Position numbers and translations under genes: made by a program
Part shown: in pieces, positions 38,621 to 48,138 of the stretch
Position numbering within the stretch: position 1 is the first letter of the stretch
How the letters are laid out: the number at the start of each line of letters is the position of its first letter
Notes under the pieces: model-generated
What the model saw: only the letters and a program-made list of their open reading frames with translations
Told to the model about the DNA's origin: nothing
The model's database searches: none
Origin: Clostridium sp.
GTDB taxonomy: Bacteria; Bacillota; Clostridia; Clostridiales; Clostridiaceae
Assembly: GCF_029267215.1 (NCBI RefSeq)
Contig: NZ_JARIDH010000022.1
Span: 154,565-218,564, forward strand
Length of the DNA stretch: 64,000 nt
Direction of reading: 5' to 3'

Positions 38621-39925
38621 TTAAACCTTCTTAGTAAACTCCACATACAAATTCTCTGGAACCTTATTATTAAGCTCTATCTCAACAGTTATTGGTTTCT
38701 CTCCCTCATACTTAACCACATCTCCTTTTCCTATGTAGATATAAGGCTGAACTTTTCTATCTATTTCTTTATATTTTCTAACAAATATATGTAGGTTAAT
38801 TCCTCTTTTCTTATTAAAGATTATATTTTTTCCTCTTTCAGATGTTTGTGATGTACTGTTTGGAGTTTCCCATTGGAACAAGCTTCTACTTAGGAATTCA
38901 TCTTTATAATTGATGCTTTCCTTTATATCCTCATCTTTATGTAAATCTACAAAAAGGAAGTATTCATTTCCATTTGCCATTAATCCACTTCCTCTAAATG
39001 AACTATGTATCTTTTCATAATTTGATAAAAGTGCAGCATCTATCATTTGATACTGTTCATATAGTTTTAAAAATGGAACTCCAAAGTTTTCACTACCAAA
39101 TTTCTTCTCATAAGTTACAAGGCCATAGTTTAATAAATCAAGTAATATTTCCTTATACTTTTTATTTGCCAATACCTTCTCAAAGCTTAATAGTCTTAAT
39201 AACTTTTCTCCAGTAAATTCAAATAACTTAATACAATTATTCTTTTCCCTTGAATCATAATAATCTTGATTTAGTGTTTTAAAAGCATGAATAACTGTTT
39301 CTTTATCTACAGATTTAATGTACTTATTTATTCCCTTTGAAGCTTCATCTACATTTAACTCGCTTTTATTTATTAATTCCTTTATTATGGCAAATTCATG
39401 AGGTCTCTTTAAAGGTAATTTATCTGAAAATTCTTTTAAAACTTTATAGAAATTCTCATCTAAAAGTTCCAAAGCTTCATAAGATTTTTCAACTTTCTTA
39501 AGAAATCCCTCATAAGTCTTTCCATAATTAATAAACTTAAGTGGATCTGGTGCCCCATCAAACTTAACATAATCCATTAACTGATATGGAATCTTTCCAC
39601 CTAGTAAAGATTTAAACTCATTATACTCTTCCTTTAAATACTTTAAGCTGTTAAAATTCTCTGTGTTAAGCTGATTTAATATCCTATCCTGTGCAATCCT
39701 ATCCATATGAATATTTGAACATCCTGGAATATCAGAAAAATCTGTAGCAACTGAAACCTTTAAACTGTCCTTATCATAATATCTGCCACCCTTTAAGGCT
39801 AAAGCTATTAAAAAAGCCTTATTATGATTTCCTATGAAATCTAAAACAGTTAAAAATTCTTTGCTCTTATGCTTTCTCAATCCTCTTCCAAGCTGTTGTA
39901 TAAATATAATTGGTAAGTTAATTGA
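38621..39925 (-). pseudogene. 3' part of a DUF3427-type DEAD/DEAH helicase
   Basis: The open frame gives 419 residues from an internal ATG at 39880, but coding similarity begins earlier, at about 39925: LPIIFIQQLGRGLRKHKSKEFLTVLDFIGN, which is helicase motif VI (QxxGRGLR) followed by the DUF3427 region. A stop lies just upstream, and motifs I-V are missing. The C-terminal half (NPNSTSQTSERGK-like, NLHIFVRKYKEIDRKVQPYIYIGKG) is intact. So the gene has lost its nuclease and motor part; intact relatives exceed 900 residues. No ribosome site precedes the internal ATG. Confidence 0.85.
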
Positions 39926-40156
39926 TTAAATATCTCCTTTTAATCTCCTTTTGAGTTTTGTTAACCCAAAATTCTTCACTAAATAACCAAGTTCACTTCT
40001 TAAACTATCATTACTGTCAATATACTAATCGTAAGCATTTAAAAATTATAAGAATGTAATTTAATCAAAGTTATTCAATTAATATTCATTATTTCATTGT
40101 AAAAATTTTACATTCAAATAAAATAGAATATTATTAAGACTATTTATATATAATTT

Positions 40157-40411
40157 ATCAGCACTTTTTTTATTTTTTATTTATATAGTTACATACAAAC
40201 TTAATTATAAATTATAGATTCTTATAAAATCAAAATAAAAAAATTATATTTTAATCTAAAAACTAACAAACACTTAGAAAACAGACAACTTGCTTTATTT
40301 CTATATATGAAAAATACCTACATAAATTTACTTATGTAGGCATTTTTCATATATCGTGGAAAATTAAAGATTATATTTTTTCAGCACTTTCTTTATTTTT
40401 TATTTATATGC
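40157..40411. repeat. Pair of direct repeats around a strong hairpin
   Basis: TCAGCACTTT-T/C-TTTATTTTTTATTTATAT occurs at about 40160-40190 and 40380-40411. Between them 40303-40354 is a 23-bp stem (ATATATGAAAAATACCTAC...) with one mismatch and a 6-base loop, a likely bidirectional terminator. The remaining gene-free DNA from 39926 to 40156 shows nothing I can name. Confidence 0.65.
40303..40354. terminator. Strong hairpin downstream of the small hydrophobic peptide gene
   Basis: 23-base arms with a single mismatch and loop ATTTAC. It could end the peptide transcript on the minus strand. Confidence 0.75.
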
Positions 40412-40488
40412 CTATGGGAAGACCTAATCATAAGTGATTAATATCTTCACATTAACATAAATAGTAAAAGCGATATACTTAACTAATA

Positions 40489-40599
40489 TTATTTGCTAAT
40501 ATTAATTAGCAAAATTATAATTAGTAATAAAGCTACAACTAATAATAAAACTATAAACAACTTTAAAAGGCCGCTCAAAGCGCTAATAAATACTATCAT
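40489..40599 (-). CDS. 36-residue hydrophobic membrane peptide, possible type I toxin
   Basis: Too short for routine gene calling. The minus strand has GGAGG, six bases, ATG, and 36 codons to TAA. The peptide starts MIVFISALSGLLKLF, then a continuous Leu/Ile/Val segment of about 20 residues, and ends NISK. This is one membrane helix with a small polar tail, like type I toxins of Firmicutes. A good promoter lies 40 bp upstream and a strong hairpin downstream. An antisense RNA has not been identified, so the toxin role is inferred. It lies just after the restriction operon. Confidence 0.65.
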   Translation of the reverse strand: MIVFISALSGLLKLFIVLLLVVALLLIIILLINISK

Positions 40600-40638
40600 C
40601 TTAATCCTCCATATTTACTTTTTAATAAGTACATTATC

Positions 40639-40667
40639 ATAATATACTTTAAGTTAAATTAATACAA
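40639..40667 (-). promoter_or_regulatory. Promoter of the 36-residue peptide gene
   Basis: The minus strand reads TTGTAT, exactly 17 bp, TATTAT. The predicted start is about 33 nt before the ATG. Confidence 0.65.
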
Positions 40668-40834
40668 GTACTATATTAAATATACTTACTAATATTTTAT
40701 TTGATTCTACTAATTCAATAACTCATATCTATATTTTTAAAGCTTTAAACTTTATCTTTTTTATATTAATATTAATTTTCATAGGTATTTTTATCTATTA
40801 TTTAAGTCTATAATCATATTCTATAGTAATCTAT

Positions 40835-40873
40835 AAAAAGCTGATTCAAAATATTACTTAGAACCAACTTTTT
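40835..40873 (-). terminator. Terminator of the restriction-modification operon
   Basis: AAAAAGTTGGTTC pairs imperfectly with GAATCAGCTTTTT on the minus strand, about 35 bp after the last gene. Confidence 0.7.
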
Positions 40874-40905
40874 CTTATAAGATTATTTTTATCCGTACAG
40901 ATCTT

Positions 40906-42306
40906 TTAATTAGCTCTTATCTCGTCAATAAATTTATTAAGGTCATACCTTTTATTATTACAATACATATCAATAACTTCATTTACATTGAGTTGAACTA
41001 AATTTATTTGATTATTAGAAAATTCATGCATAAATCCAATTTTCACTTCTCCTTGTATATAACTTTCTAATTCACTAGGGAATAGAAAGGCATTTATTAC
41101 ATTATTTTCATTTATACATTCTTTAGACATATAGTACTTTAATGCTGAATGATATAAATATTGTTTAGTTATATCCTCTATTCCTGGGTTACCTTTTATT
41201 TTATTTTCTTCAACAATTACATTATAATATTTAGCATCTAATATTAACAAATATTTTTCACCATTATATTCTGTAACTTTTAATACATCTGGAGTTAATC
41301 TATTCTTCTTTTCCTGTAATATATTATATTCATCTGTATTCAAAATTCCATTACCATATATAGTCCATTCTGGTGAAGCTATACCATACTTTTCATATTT
41401 GCTTATGTTTCCATCTTTAATGAACTCATTATCAAAAATATATCCACAAATTACTTCCCATATCCATTTGAAGTTTCTTGTTCCATATAGTAACAAATCA
41501 CTTTCTTCCGCTCCTGATTTTTTCTCTAAATATGATTTAATAGCTTTAAGAATTCTTCTTTTTCTATCACTAAATTGTACTGTAATTTCTTTATCTATTT
41601 CATAGAATATATAATCCTTATCTTCTATACTATCAATAGAATTTTCTAATTCTTCTATATCATACTTTAAAATAATATTTAAGCTTGTCCTATTTAAAAG
41701 TTCCGTACATTCATTTATAACCTTAGCATGTAGCATGGTAATAAATCTATTATTATCAATAATATTGTTTTTTGTTATTAAATCAGTATACACCCATTGA
41801 TTATTTATAACTAAAGGATTAATTTGATCTATAGTCTTATCCCAATCAATATCACCATCACCATTTAATTCATATGAATTTATTTCATTTTCATATAACC
41901 CATTTTCAATATAATCTTCTAGCAAAAAATTTATTATAGAAATAAGATTGTTTTCTTGTATCTCAGCCTCAAACTCTATACTTTCTATATTGCTAGAATC
42001 TAGTTTTTCTCTCTCACTAAAGTCATTAAGTAATTTTATAATATTTTTCATTAAGACTAGTTCAATATCTTTATCCTTAGTAAAACTATATTTAGGTTTA
42101 ACAAATATAGGTATGTTTTTAACAACTACTAATCCAACATAATCAAACTTTATATTAAGGTGTCTATCATATTTAATTATGCTTCTTTTTACTAATATAT
42201 TTAGTATGTCTTCTAGTGTTGTTTTATCTTTTATGCTCTTTGAATCACTTAACTTTTCATATAATCTTAATTTAGAATAAGACTCTAATTCTTTTAATAT
42301 TAACAT
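40906..42306 (-). CDS. McrC-like nuclease subunit (LlaJI R2 type)
   Basis: 466 residues. The C-terminal PD-(D/E)XK core reads TPDVLKVTEYNGEKYLLILDAKYYNV (near residue 345), with D in TPDVL and the DAK motif, and an alpha helix with KQYLYHSALKYYM after it. The N-terminal half is likely the adaptor that binds the AAA+ ring. LlaJI-type systems use such a subunit with an McrB-like GTPase to cut at unmethylated sites. The start is the ATG six bases after the stop of the upstream gene. Final gene of the operon. Confidence 0.88.
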   Translation of the reverse strand: MLILKELESYSKLRLYEKLSDSKSIKDKTTLEDILNILVKRSIIKYDRHLNIKFDYVGLVVVKNIPIFVKPKYSFTKDKDIELVLMKNIIKLLNDFSEREKLDSSNIESIEFEAEIQENNLISIINFLLEDYIENGLYENEINSYELNGDGDIDWDKTIDQINPLVINNQWVYTDLITKNNIIDNNRFITMLHAKVINECTELLNRTSLNIILKYDIEELENSIDSIEDKDYIFYEIDKEITVQFSDRKRRILKAIKSYLEKKSGAEESDLLLYGTRNFKWIWEVICGYIFDNEFIKDGNISKYEKYGIASPEWTIYGNGILNTDEYNILQEKKNRLTPDVLKVTEYNGEKYLLILDAKYYNVIVEENKIKGNPGIEDITKQYLYHSALKYYMSKECINENNVINAFLFPSELESYIQGEVKIGFMHEFSNNQINLVQLNVNEVIDMYCNNKRYDLNKFIDEIRAN

Positions 42307-42312
42307 AGCACT

Positions 42313-44115
42313 TTATACCTCTACTGGCTCTTCTGTTATACTTTCCTTATTCTCTATTACTTCTTCAAGTTCATTATATTCTTCTAATGCAAATTCAAAT
42401 ATTTTTCCTAAATCATAATTTCTCATTACATCTGATAAATTATTAACTGTATTCTCACTATCTGTTTTAAAGAACGGAATATTTTTATGTTTTAGTATGT
42501 CTTCATATAAATACATTAAAACTTTACTTTTAAATATATTATCAAAATTCTCTCTGCTTTCTTTTAGTTCTTTTTCACTTAAAAAGAATGGTCCTAAAAG
42601 CTTATCTTCATTTATCTTATTTTTTTTCAAATTTTTATTTATATCTTTTCTAACTTTATTCCACTCATATTTTTTATATATTCTATTACCGTTATCATCA
42701 AACTTTTCAGTAGGTAATTCAATTATTCCACAACCTAGTTCTTTTAATTTCTCTTCATTTTCGTCTATACCTATATACTCAAATGACCATCTTCTTTTAA
42801 AAGCTGAATCCATAGGATACACTCCCTGATCTGCACTATTCATAGTTGCCCATATATACATATTATTAGGAATATAAAGCTCACTTATATAGTTTCCTAG
42901 TTCTTTCTTATTTCCAAGTTCTTCATTAACATATTTTTCCATTTCATTAGTCATATTTATAGCATAAGTACTTTTACCTTTAGAATCTCTATCTAACAAC
43001 TGAAAAATATCACCAAAAACACCTGCTGGATTAGCTCTATTTATTTCTTCAATCACTAGAATATGAGGAATCCCCTCTTTTTCATCTTTTAAAGATTCTA
43101 TTAAAGTTTTTAAAAAAGGTCCTCCTACATACTTATAACTTATATTACCATCTCCATTTCCTACCGGTTTATATGAACCAATAAACTGAGAATATGTATA
43201 GTTAGGGTGGAATGTAACTCTTCTAAATTGATTTTCTAATTCATTATCATCTATTTCCTTATTTAACTTGAAACTTTTTCCTGTCCCAGGAGCTCCAAAT
43301 ATTATACGATTATTTTTTAAAATTCTATTTTCTTTTATTTTTTTACAATTTAAAATTTTATTTTTTTTAATATCCATTGAATTATTAGACAAATTAAAAT
43401 CTATTTCTTTTAGGAATAGTAATCCCTTTTTTGAAAGGTTATATTTATCTAAATTATCCTCTTTTTCAGGACCATCAACTAAATTCATCTTAACTAAATT
43501 GGTTATGATTCTATAATTTATATTAGGTGTATATTCATCACTATCAATATCCTTATTTCTTCCATGAAACCCATATAAATCATAAACCATTTTACAATAT
43601 TCTAACCTTTTATCTTTTTCAGTAACATCAATCTTAAACTTATCATTACTATCTCTAAATACTATTATTTTTCCATTAATATACCCTTCTCTTAATGTAC
43701 ATAAAATACTATTAAGTATCATATCCATATCTTCTATAGATGATATACTTAATAATTTTCGTTCAAAATATTTTTCTATTGAGATATCCTCATTTAAAAA
43801 TTCAAAAAATTTTTCTGAAAACTCATAATTATCTTTTTCATTCTCTTCTATAAACGCTAATTCCTTCATTACCCTAATATTTGTAGTTACAACATCAGAT
43901 GATTCTTTTACATTTAGAATTTTTTTTGTTATAATGTCTTCATTTATATAACATTCTTTTTCTTTCAAATAATATTTTTTAAATTTTTCTACACTAGCAA
44001 ATATATCTCTAGGTAAACTCTTACATGGTCTCAATTCACCATCTTTAATCAATATTTTTTCATTTTCTAAATAAAATTTCTCAATATTACAAAAAACAAT
44101 TTGTAAATCACTCAT
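42313..44115 (-). CDS. McrB-like AAA+ GTPase subunit (LlaJI R1 type)
   Basis: 600 residues. The N-terminal part (1-260) is probably the DNA-recognition region. The AAA+ domain has Walker A FGAPGTGKSFKL (about 272), Walker B ILVIEEINRANPAGVFGDIFQLLDRD (about 353) and the McrB signature WATMNSADQGVYPMDSAFKRRW. It should form a hexameric GTP-driven motor that moves or positions DNA for the McrC-like nuclease encoded next. It begins two bases after the methyltransferase stop. Four contiguous genes point to one regulated system. Confidence 0.92.
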   Translation of the reverse strand: MSDLQIVFCNIEKFYLENEKILIKDGELRPCKSLPRDIFASVEKFKKYYLKEKECYINEDIITKKILNVKESSDVVTTNIRVMKELAFIEENEKDNYEFSEKFFEFLNEDISIEKYFERKLLSISSIEDMDMILNSILCTLREGYINGKIIVFRDSNDKFKIDVTEKDKRLEYCKMVYDLYGFHGRNKDIDSDEYTPNINYRIITNLVKMNLVDGPEKEDNLDKYNLSKKGLLFLKEIDFNLSNNSMDIKKNKILNCKKIKENRILKNNRIIFGAPGTGKSFKLNKEIDDNELENQFRRVTFHPNYTYSQFIGSYKPVGNGDGNISYKYVGGPFLKTLIESLKDEKEGIPHILVIEEINRANPAGVFGDIFQLLDRDSKGKSTYAINMTNEMEKYVNEELGNKKELGNYISELYIPNNMYIWATMNSADQGVYPMDSAFKRRWSFEYIGIDENEEKLKELGCGIIELPTEKFDDNGNRIYKKYEWNKVRKDINKNLKKNKINEDKLLGPFFLSEKELKESRENFDNIFKSKVLMYLYEDILKHKNIPFFKTDSENTVNNLSDVMRNYDLGKIFEFALEEYNELEEVIENKESITEEPVEV

Positions 44116-44117
44116 TT

Positions 44118-45167
44118 TTAACCCTCTCTATTTCTTAAATACTCTTCTATATTAATTGCTAATTGTTTAGCTAAAAGTGGTGGAACAGCATTCCCCACTT
44201 GTTTATATTGTTCAGCTTTAGGACCTATAAATATATAATCATCTTTAAAACTTTGTAATCTTGCTGATTCTCTAACCGATGGAACTCTTAACTCTTCATA
44301 ATGAAAGTATGTTCTATGACCAGTATCAATTGTATATGATGGCTTATTTCTATCCATCTTTCTTAATAAAGCCTTATAATTTCTACCGCCTCTAAGATTT
44401 TCAGGAATATCCTTTATACTACCTCCTTCAGGAACTAAAGATAATATTTTTTTTGTTTCATCTTTATGAGCACTTTGTTCATGATTATATAAAATATTAG
44501 AGCCATTTCTCATGTATATTTGATAGTTGCTTATAGGTAATTTATTGTACCTCGTATTATCTTCATTATTATCAAGTGAAGGCAAATCAGATATTGCATC
44601 ATAAATTGATACATATTTTGAATTACCAATAGGAAATTCAAAATCATCTTTCACCATTTCCTTTCTAAACCCAACAAAAAAAACTCTCTTTCTATTTTGT
44701 GGAATCCCAAAATCTGCAGCATTTAAAGTTTCAAAAAAAACTTTGTATCCAATTTTATCAGCTCTTTTAATAATATCATCTTTAACTAATCCTTTTGCGA
44801 AAGTTAGAATTCCAGTTACATTTTCTATTAAAAAAAATTTAGGTTTTTTCAATTCTAATATTTTAAAGTATTCCCTGTATAATTCATTTCTTTCATCATC
44901 AATAATCCTTTGTCCAGCTGTACTAAATCCTTGACAAGGTGGTCCTCCAATAATACCATCTATATCACCAAGTTTATTCAGAAACATTTCATCTATCTCT
45001 TTTATATCTTTTATCATAGCAACTTTATCTTTCCTATTACAATTATAAGTTTCTATTGCATATTTAGAAAAATCTATCGCTTTAACAACTTCAAAATTTT
45101 GCTCTTCAAAACCCAAACTTAAGCCACCAGCTCCACAAAATAAATCTAATAACCTATATTTCTTCAT
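44118..45167 (-). CDS. C5-cytosine DNA methyltransferase (second of pair)
   Basis: 349 residues. Motif I DLFCGAGGLSLGFEEQ, motif IV GGPPCQGFSTAG with catalytic Cys near residue 75, motif VI FLIENVTG, motif VIII QNRKRVFFVGF, and motif X QVGNAVPPLLAKQLA are all present. The target recognition region between VIII and X differs from that of the neighbour. In LlaJI, each of two such enzymes modifies one strand of an asymmetric site. Its first 14 bp overlap the end of the upstream methyltransferase gene. Confidence 0.96.
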   Translation of the reverse strand: MKKYRLLDLFCGAGGLSLGFEEQNFEVVKAIDFSKYAIETYNCNRKDKVAMIKDIKEIDEMFLNKLGDIDGIIGGPPCQGFSTAGQRIIDDERNELYREYFKILELKKPKFFLIENVTGILTFAKGLVKDDIIKRADKIGYKVFFETLNAADFGIPQNRKRVFFVGFRKEMVKDDFEFPIGNSKYVSIYDAISDLPSLDNNEDNTRYNKLPISNYQIYMRNGSNILYNHEQSAHKDETKKILSLVPEGGSIKDIPENLRGGRNYKALLRKMDRNKPSYTIDTGHRTYFHYEELRVPSVRESARLQSFKDDYIFIGPKAEQYKQVGNAVPPLLAKQLAINIEEYLRNREG

Positions 45168-46236
45168 TGTTTAAAACCTCCATAATTCCTTCTGCAAGTG
45201 CTTGAGCTAATAAAGGAGGTACCGCATTTCCAACTTGTCTAAATTGCTCTCCTTTATTCCCAATGAATAAAAATGAATCTGGAAAACTTTGAATTCTAGC
45301 TGATTCTCTTATTGTTGGAACCCTATTAAATTTAGGATGAAAATAAACATTATGTCCTGTGTCTATGGTAATAGATTGACTCTTACTATCTAATCTCTTA
45401 AGATAGTTTGAATGTCTATTATTTCTTTTTGACTTAAAAAGCTCCTCAGGTACATTTTTCCAATTCCCTCCTTCGGGCACATACTTAATTTTAGTCTGTA
45501 CACTTTCAGTTGGGTAATATATTAAGTGATTATTTAATATATTACCGTTTCTCATCATCTCTTGATAATCCGATTTAGCTTTTCCTAATACATAATTATA
45601 TCCATTTAAATCAGTTTTAGCTTGCTCTTCAATTTCAGCAATGTCAGAAATAGCTTCTTCTATAGTTACTTTTTTCTTATAATGCTTAATCATTTTTCCA
45701 AAATCAAATTCACCCAATTCTTTTTTTATTCCAATAAAAAAAGCTCTTTGTCTATTTTGAGGAACACCATAATCAGCAGCATTCAAAACCTCATAACTGG
45801 TATTATATCCCATATCATCTAGCATTTCACAAATATTTTTCTTAGCGAAACCATTTTTAGATGTTAGTATTTGTCTAACATTTTCAATTAAAATTGCTTT
45901 AGGTTTTAATTCTGATACAAATCTTAAAAACTGAAAGAACAATTTATTTCTAGGATCATTCTCTAATTCTTTGTTCCAACGATTTAAACCTGAAAAACCT
46001 TGACATGGTGGTCCTCCAACAATAATATCTATATTTTCAAATCCAGTTTCATTAACTAAGATATTATTTATATCTCCATTTATAACATTTGCACTTTGAA
46101 AATTATATTTATATGTCTTACATGCTGATTTATCAAAATCGATTGCTCCAACTATATCTACTTTGCCTGTATTATGAAAACCTAAACTTATTCCTCCACA
46201 ACCTGAAAATAAATCTATTACCCTATATCTCTTCAT
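45154..46236 (-). CDS. C5-cytosine DNA methyltransferase (first of pair)
   Basis: 360 residues. Motif I DLFSGCGGISLGF, motif IV GGPPCQGFSGLNRW (catalytic Cys near residue 75), motif VI ENVRQIL, motif VIII QNRQRAFFIGI, and motif X QVGNAVPPLLAQALAEGI. It is clearly homologous to the next gene in the catalytic motifs but distinct in the recognition domain (about 215-280), so it should have a different or opposite-strand target. It starts 33 bp after the Xre-like regulator. Confidence 0.96.
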   Translation of the reverse strand: MKRYRVIDLFSGCGGISLGFHNTGKVDIVGAIDFDKSACKTYKYNFQSANVINGDINNILVNETGFENIDIIVGGPPCQGFSGLNRWNKELENDPRNKLFFQFLRFVSELKPKAILIENVRQILTSKNGFAKKNICEMLDDMGYNTSYEVLNAADYGVPQNRQRAFFIGIKKELGEFDFGKMIKHYKKKVTIEEAISDIAEIEEQAKTDLNGYNYVLGKAKSDYQEMMRNGNILNNHLIYYPTESVQTKIKYVPEGGNWKNVPEELFKSKRNNRHSNYLKRLDSKSQSITIDTGHNVYFHPKFNRVPTIRESARIQSFPDSFLFIGNKGEQFRQVGNAVPPLLAQALAEGIMEVLNNEEI

Positions 46237-46269
46237 ATTTAATAATCACTCCATTAACTTCTTAATTTA

Positions 46270-46473
46270 TTATTCTCGTATATGTTCTATGATGTCTTCA
46301 ACTTCACACTCAAAAACTTCACAAATCTTATCTAGCGTTTCTACATCTATCTTTTTAACTTTCTCATTATATAAATCACCAATTGTATTAGGTCTAACGT
46401 CTATTAACTCGGCTAATTTTTTTCTTGTCATCTTATGTTTTCCTAACAACTCAGATAATTTTATCTTTATCAT
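46270..46473 (-). CDS. Xre-family controller protein
   Basis: 67 residues forming a single helix-turn-helix: IKLSELLGKHKMTRKKLAELIDVRPNTIGDLYNEKVKKIDVETLDKICEVFECEVEDII. It resembles C-proteins of restriction systems and small Cro/C1-type repressors. The ATG follows GAGGTG. As the first gene, with an operator over the -35 box of its own promoter, it probably adjusts expression of the whole methyltransferase-nuclease operon and delays the nuclease when the locus enters a new cell; that timing role is inferred. Confidence 0.92.
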   Translation of the reverse strand: MIKIKLSELLGKHKMTRKKLAELIDVRPNTIGDLYNEKVKKIDVETLDKICEVFECEVEDIIEHIRE

Positions 46474-46499
46474 AATATCACCTCATAAATATTCACATT

Positions 46500-46540
46500 A
46501 TTATATCATTTTAAAAATAAAATATCAATATTTGATATTT
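46500..46540 (-). promoter_or_regulatory. Operon promoter with controller operator
   Basis: The minus strand reads TTGATA, 17 bp, TATAAT. The -35 box is part of AAATATCAATATTTGATATT (21-bp symmetry 46520-46540 with 9-bp perfect arms and a 3-bp centre), a likely site for the Xre-like protein. Binding would block the promoter. Confidence 0.8.
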
Positions 46541-46639
46541 TATAACATTTTTTAATATTTATTTTATATAAATCACCACTTTAATATTATATTTTTTAAA
46601 AGCGCTCGATATAATTCCACTCAAAATATAAATTTATTG

Positions 46640-47018
46640 TATCTAATAATATTCTTATATATATTACCACATCTATTTGAAACTAATATTTCTTAATAAT
46701 ATTTTGCGTCTATTATTAATTGAGTTTTTTCTATTTTATTTTCTACTACAATGTCAGTTCTCATTTTTGAAAGTAATTCTATAGATTATTCATCTAGTTT
46801 TCTAGTAATCTTCCACTTTATCTTTGGAGAATATATCTTACAAATTCTACCATCTATTTTATTATCAAATTCTTTTTAATCTATAATATTATAAGATATA
46901 ACCTATTATTTTCTGCCATTTTTCTTAAAGTAGTTATTACTAAATAATAAGATACATTTATTCCCTATGTTAATTTACTATTATTCTTTAAATAATTTTC
47001 AAAATCATCTTTTCTCAT
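46640..47018 (-). pseudogene. Decayed McrC-type restriction gene remnant
   Basis: It starts with AGGAAGTG and ATG at 47018, reading MRKDDFENYLKNNSKLT before a stop. Later, in one frame with several stops: KEFDNKIDGRICKIYSPKIK..., then SKMRTDIVVENKIEKTQ, LIIDAKYY, stop, EILVSNRCGNIY. MRTDI...LIIDAKYY...L.SNR is the nuclease core of McrC (PF10117). At least four stops and a frame change show it is dead. It lies just upstream of the intact restriction operon and may be the trace of an earlier McrBC system. 46541-46639 and 47019-47200 hold nothing else. Confidence 0.7.
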
Positions 47019-47204
47019 TAAATCACTTCCTACGCTATTAAAATACACTTTTAATTTTGTATATTTTAATATTATAAGTAATTTATTTCTATAAAAACCA
47101 GTTTGATCTAAATATATTATACAATTATAATTATCAAGCTAATTTTAATTAAATATATTTAAGATTGGCTTCCTTATTATTCCCCTCTCTTTTATTAATA
47201 AAAA

Positions 47205-47244
47205 AAGTTCATGTCTATTAGTACACACTAACAAACAAGAACTT
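47205..47244 (-). terminator. Terminator of the DUF1281-like gene
   Basis: The minus strand AAGTTCTTGTTTGTTAGT pairs with ACTAATAGACATGAACTT, followed by seven T. Confidence 0.8.
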
Positions 47245-47344
47245 ATTTTTTATTTACATTTATTTAATTCTAACTTGATATTTTTTATCTTCATCAATAT
47301 AGAAAGCTATCTTCCCCAAAATGAGTATAAAATTTTTAAACTTA

Positions 47345-47882
47345 TTAAATATACTCACCATTTTTAAATGTAGCACTTCCTTTTAAAGATTCTTCACTTA
47401 TTTCAAAATTCAAAGAAAATTCTAACTCTCTATGTTTTTCACTCAAAGCCTTAACCCATTCATCAACTGGACTCCAAGGACTTAAGACCAAAAACTCAAT
47501 TTCTTTCCTATGATTTTTATCATAACTTTTCTCTTCTAAATAATTATAACTTTTATTTTCTTTTATTTCATTTTCTTCCCTAATACTACTTTTAAGCTCT
47601 TTCAAAATATTATCTAATTCATATTTACTTTCATAAAGCATATCCCATTTACATCCCCCAATTATCCTTTTGCCAGTAGTAACCAGACTTAGCATAACCA
47701 AGCTCTAAAACTTCTTCAGGAACTTCTAAAGTTGCATTGAAAGTATAACATTTTTCTAAATCTTCTTTATTATATCCCTCTTCCTTATATATAGCCTTAT
47801 ACCATTTCATTCCCTCTATACATTTTATTATCTCTTGAACTTCTCCTTCTATTTTTATGTAATTATCACACCAATTAGGCAT
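47345..47882 (-). pseudogene. DUF1281/Api92-like gene with a frameshift in a G run
   Basis: The first 77 codons read MPNWCDNYIKIEGEVQEIIK through KSGYYWQKDNWGM and stop. The next frame continues GCKWDMLYESKYELDN through SPWSPVDEWVKALSEKH to GSATFKNGEY. MPNWC..., YYW..NWG.KWD and W SPP/SPV are the ordered landmarks of this family, often carried by phages and mobile elements. The join lies in a run of five G on the coding strand (plus C at 47655-47659); removal of one G restores YYWQKDNWGCKWD. It could be a mutation, a slippage site or a read error. Confidence 0.8.
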
Positions 47883-48138
47883 ATTTCTTTCCTCATTTCT
47901 TTATCTTAATTAAATTTTAAATTTCATTTCTAAAATATATAATAATATATAAAACATAAATATTATACAATTATATATTCATTAATTTCTATAATTCCCC
48001 AATTAAAATAGTACCAAAATTTCATTTTAAATTTATTTCTTTTAAATACTCTATTCATATCTTTAATTTATAATTAAAGATATGAAGTTATATGAAGAAT
48101 ATAACTTCATTAAGTTTTTTAAATTAGGAGGCTATTAA

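Noticed and set aside
46270..46473. Antitoxin of a toxin-antitoxin pair
   Set aside because: The next gene is a complete DNA methyltransferase, not a toxin. A restriction controller fits the context better.
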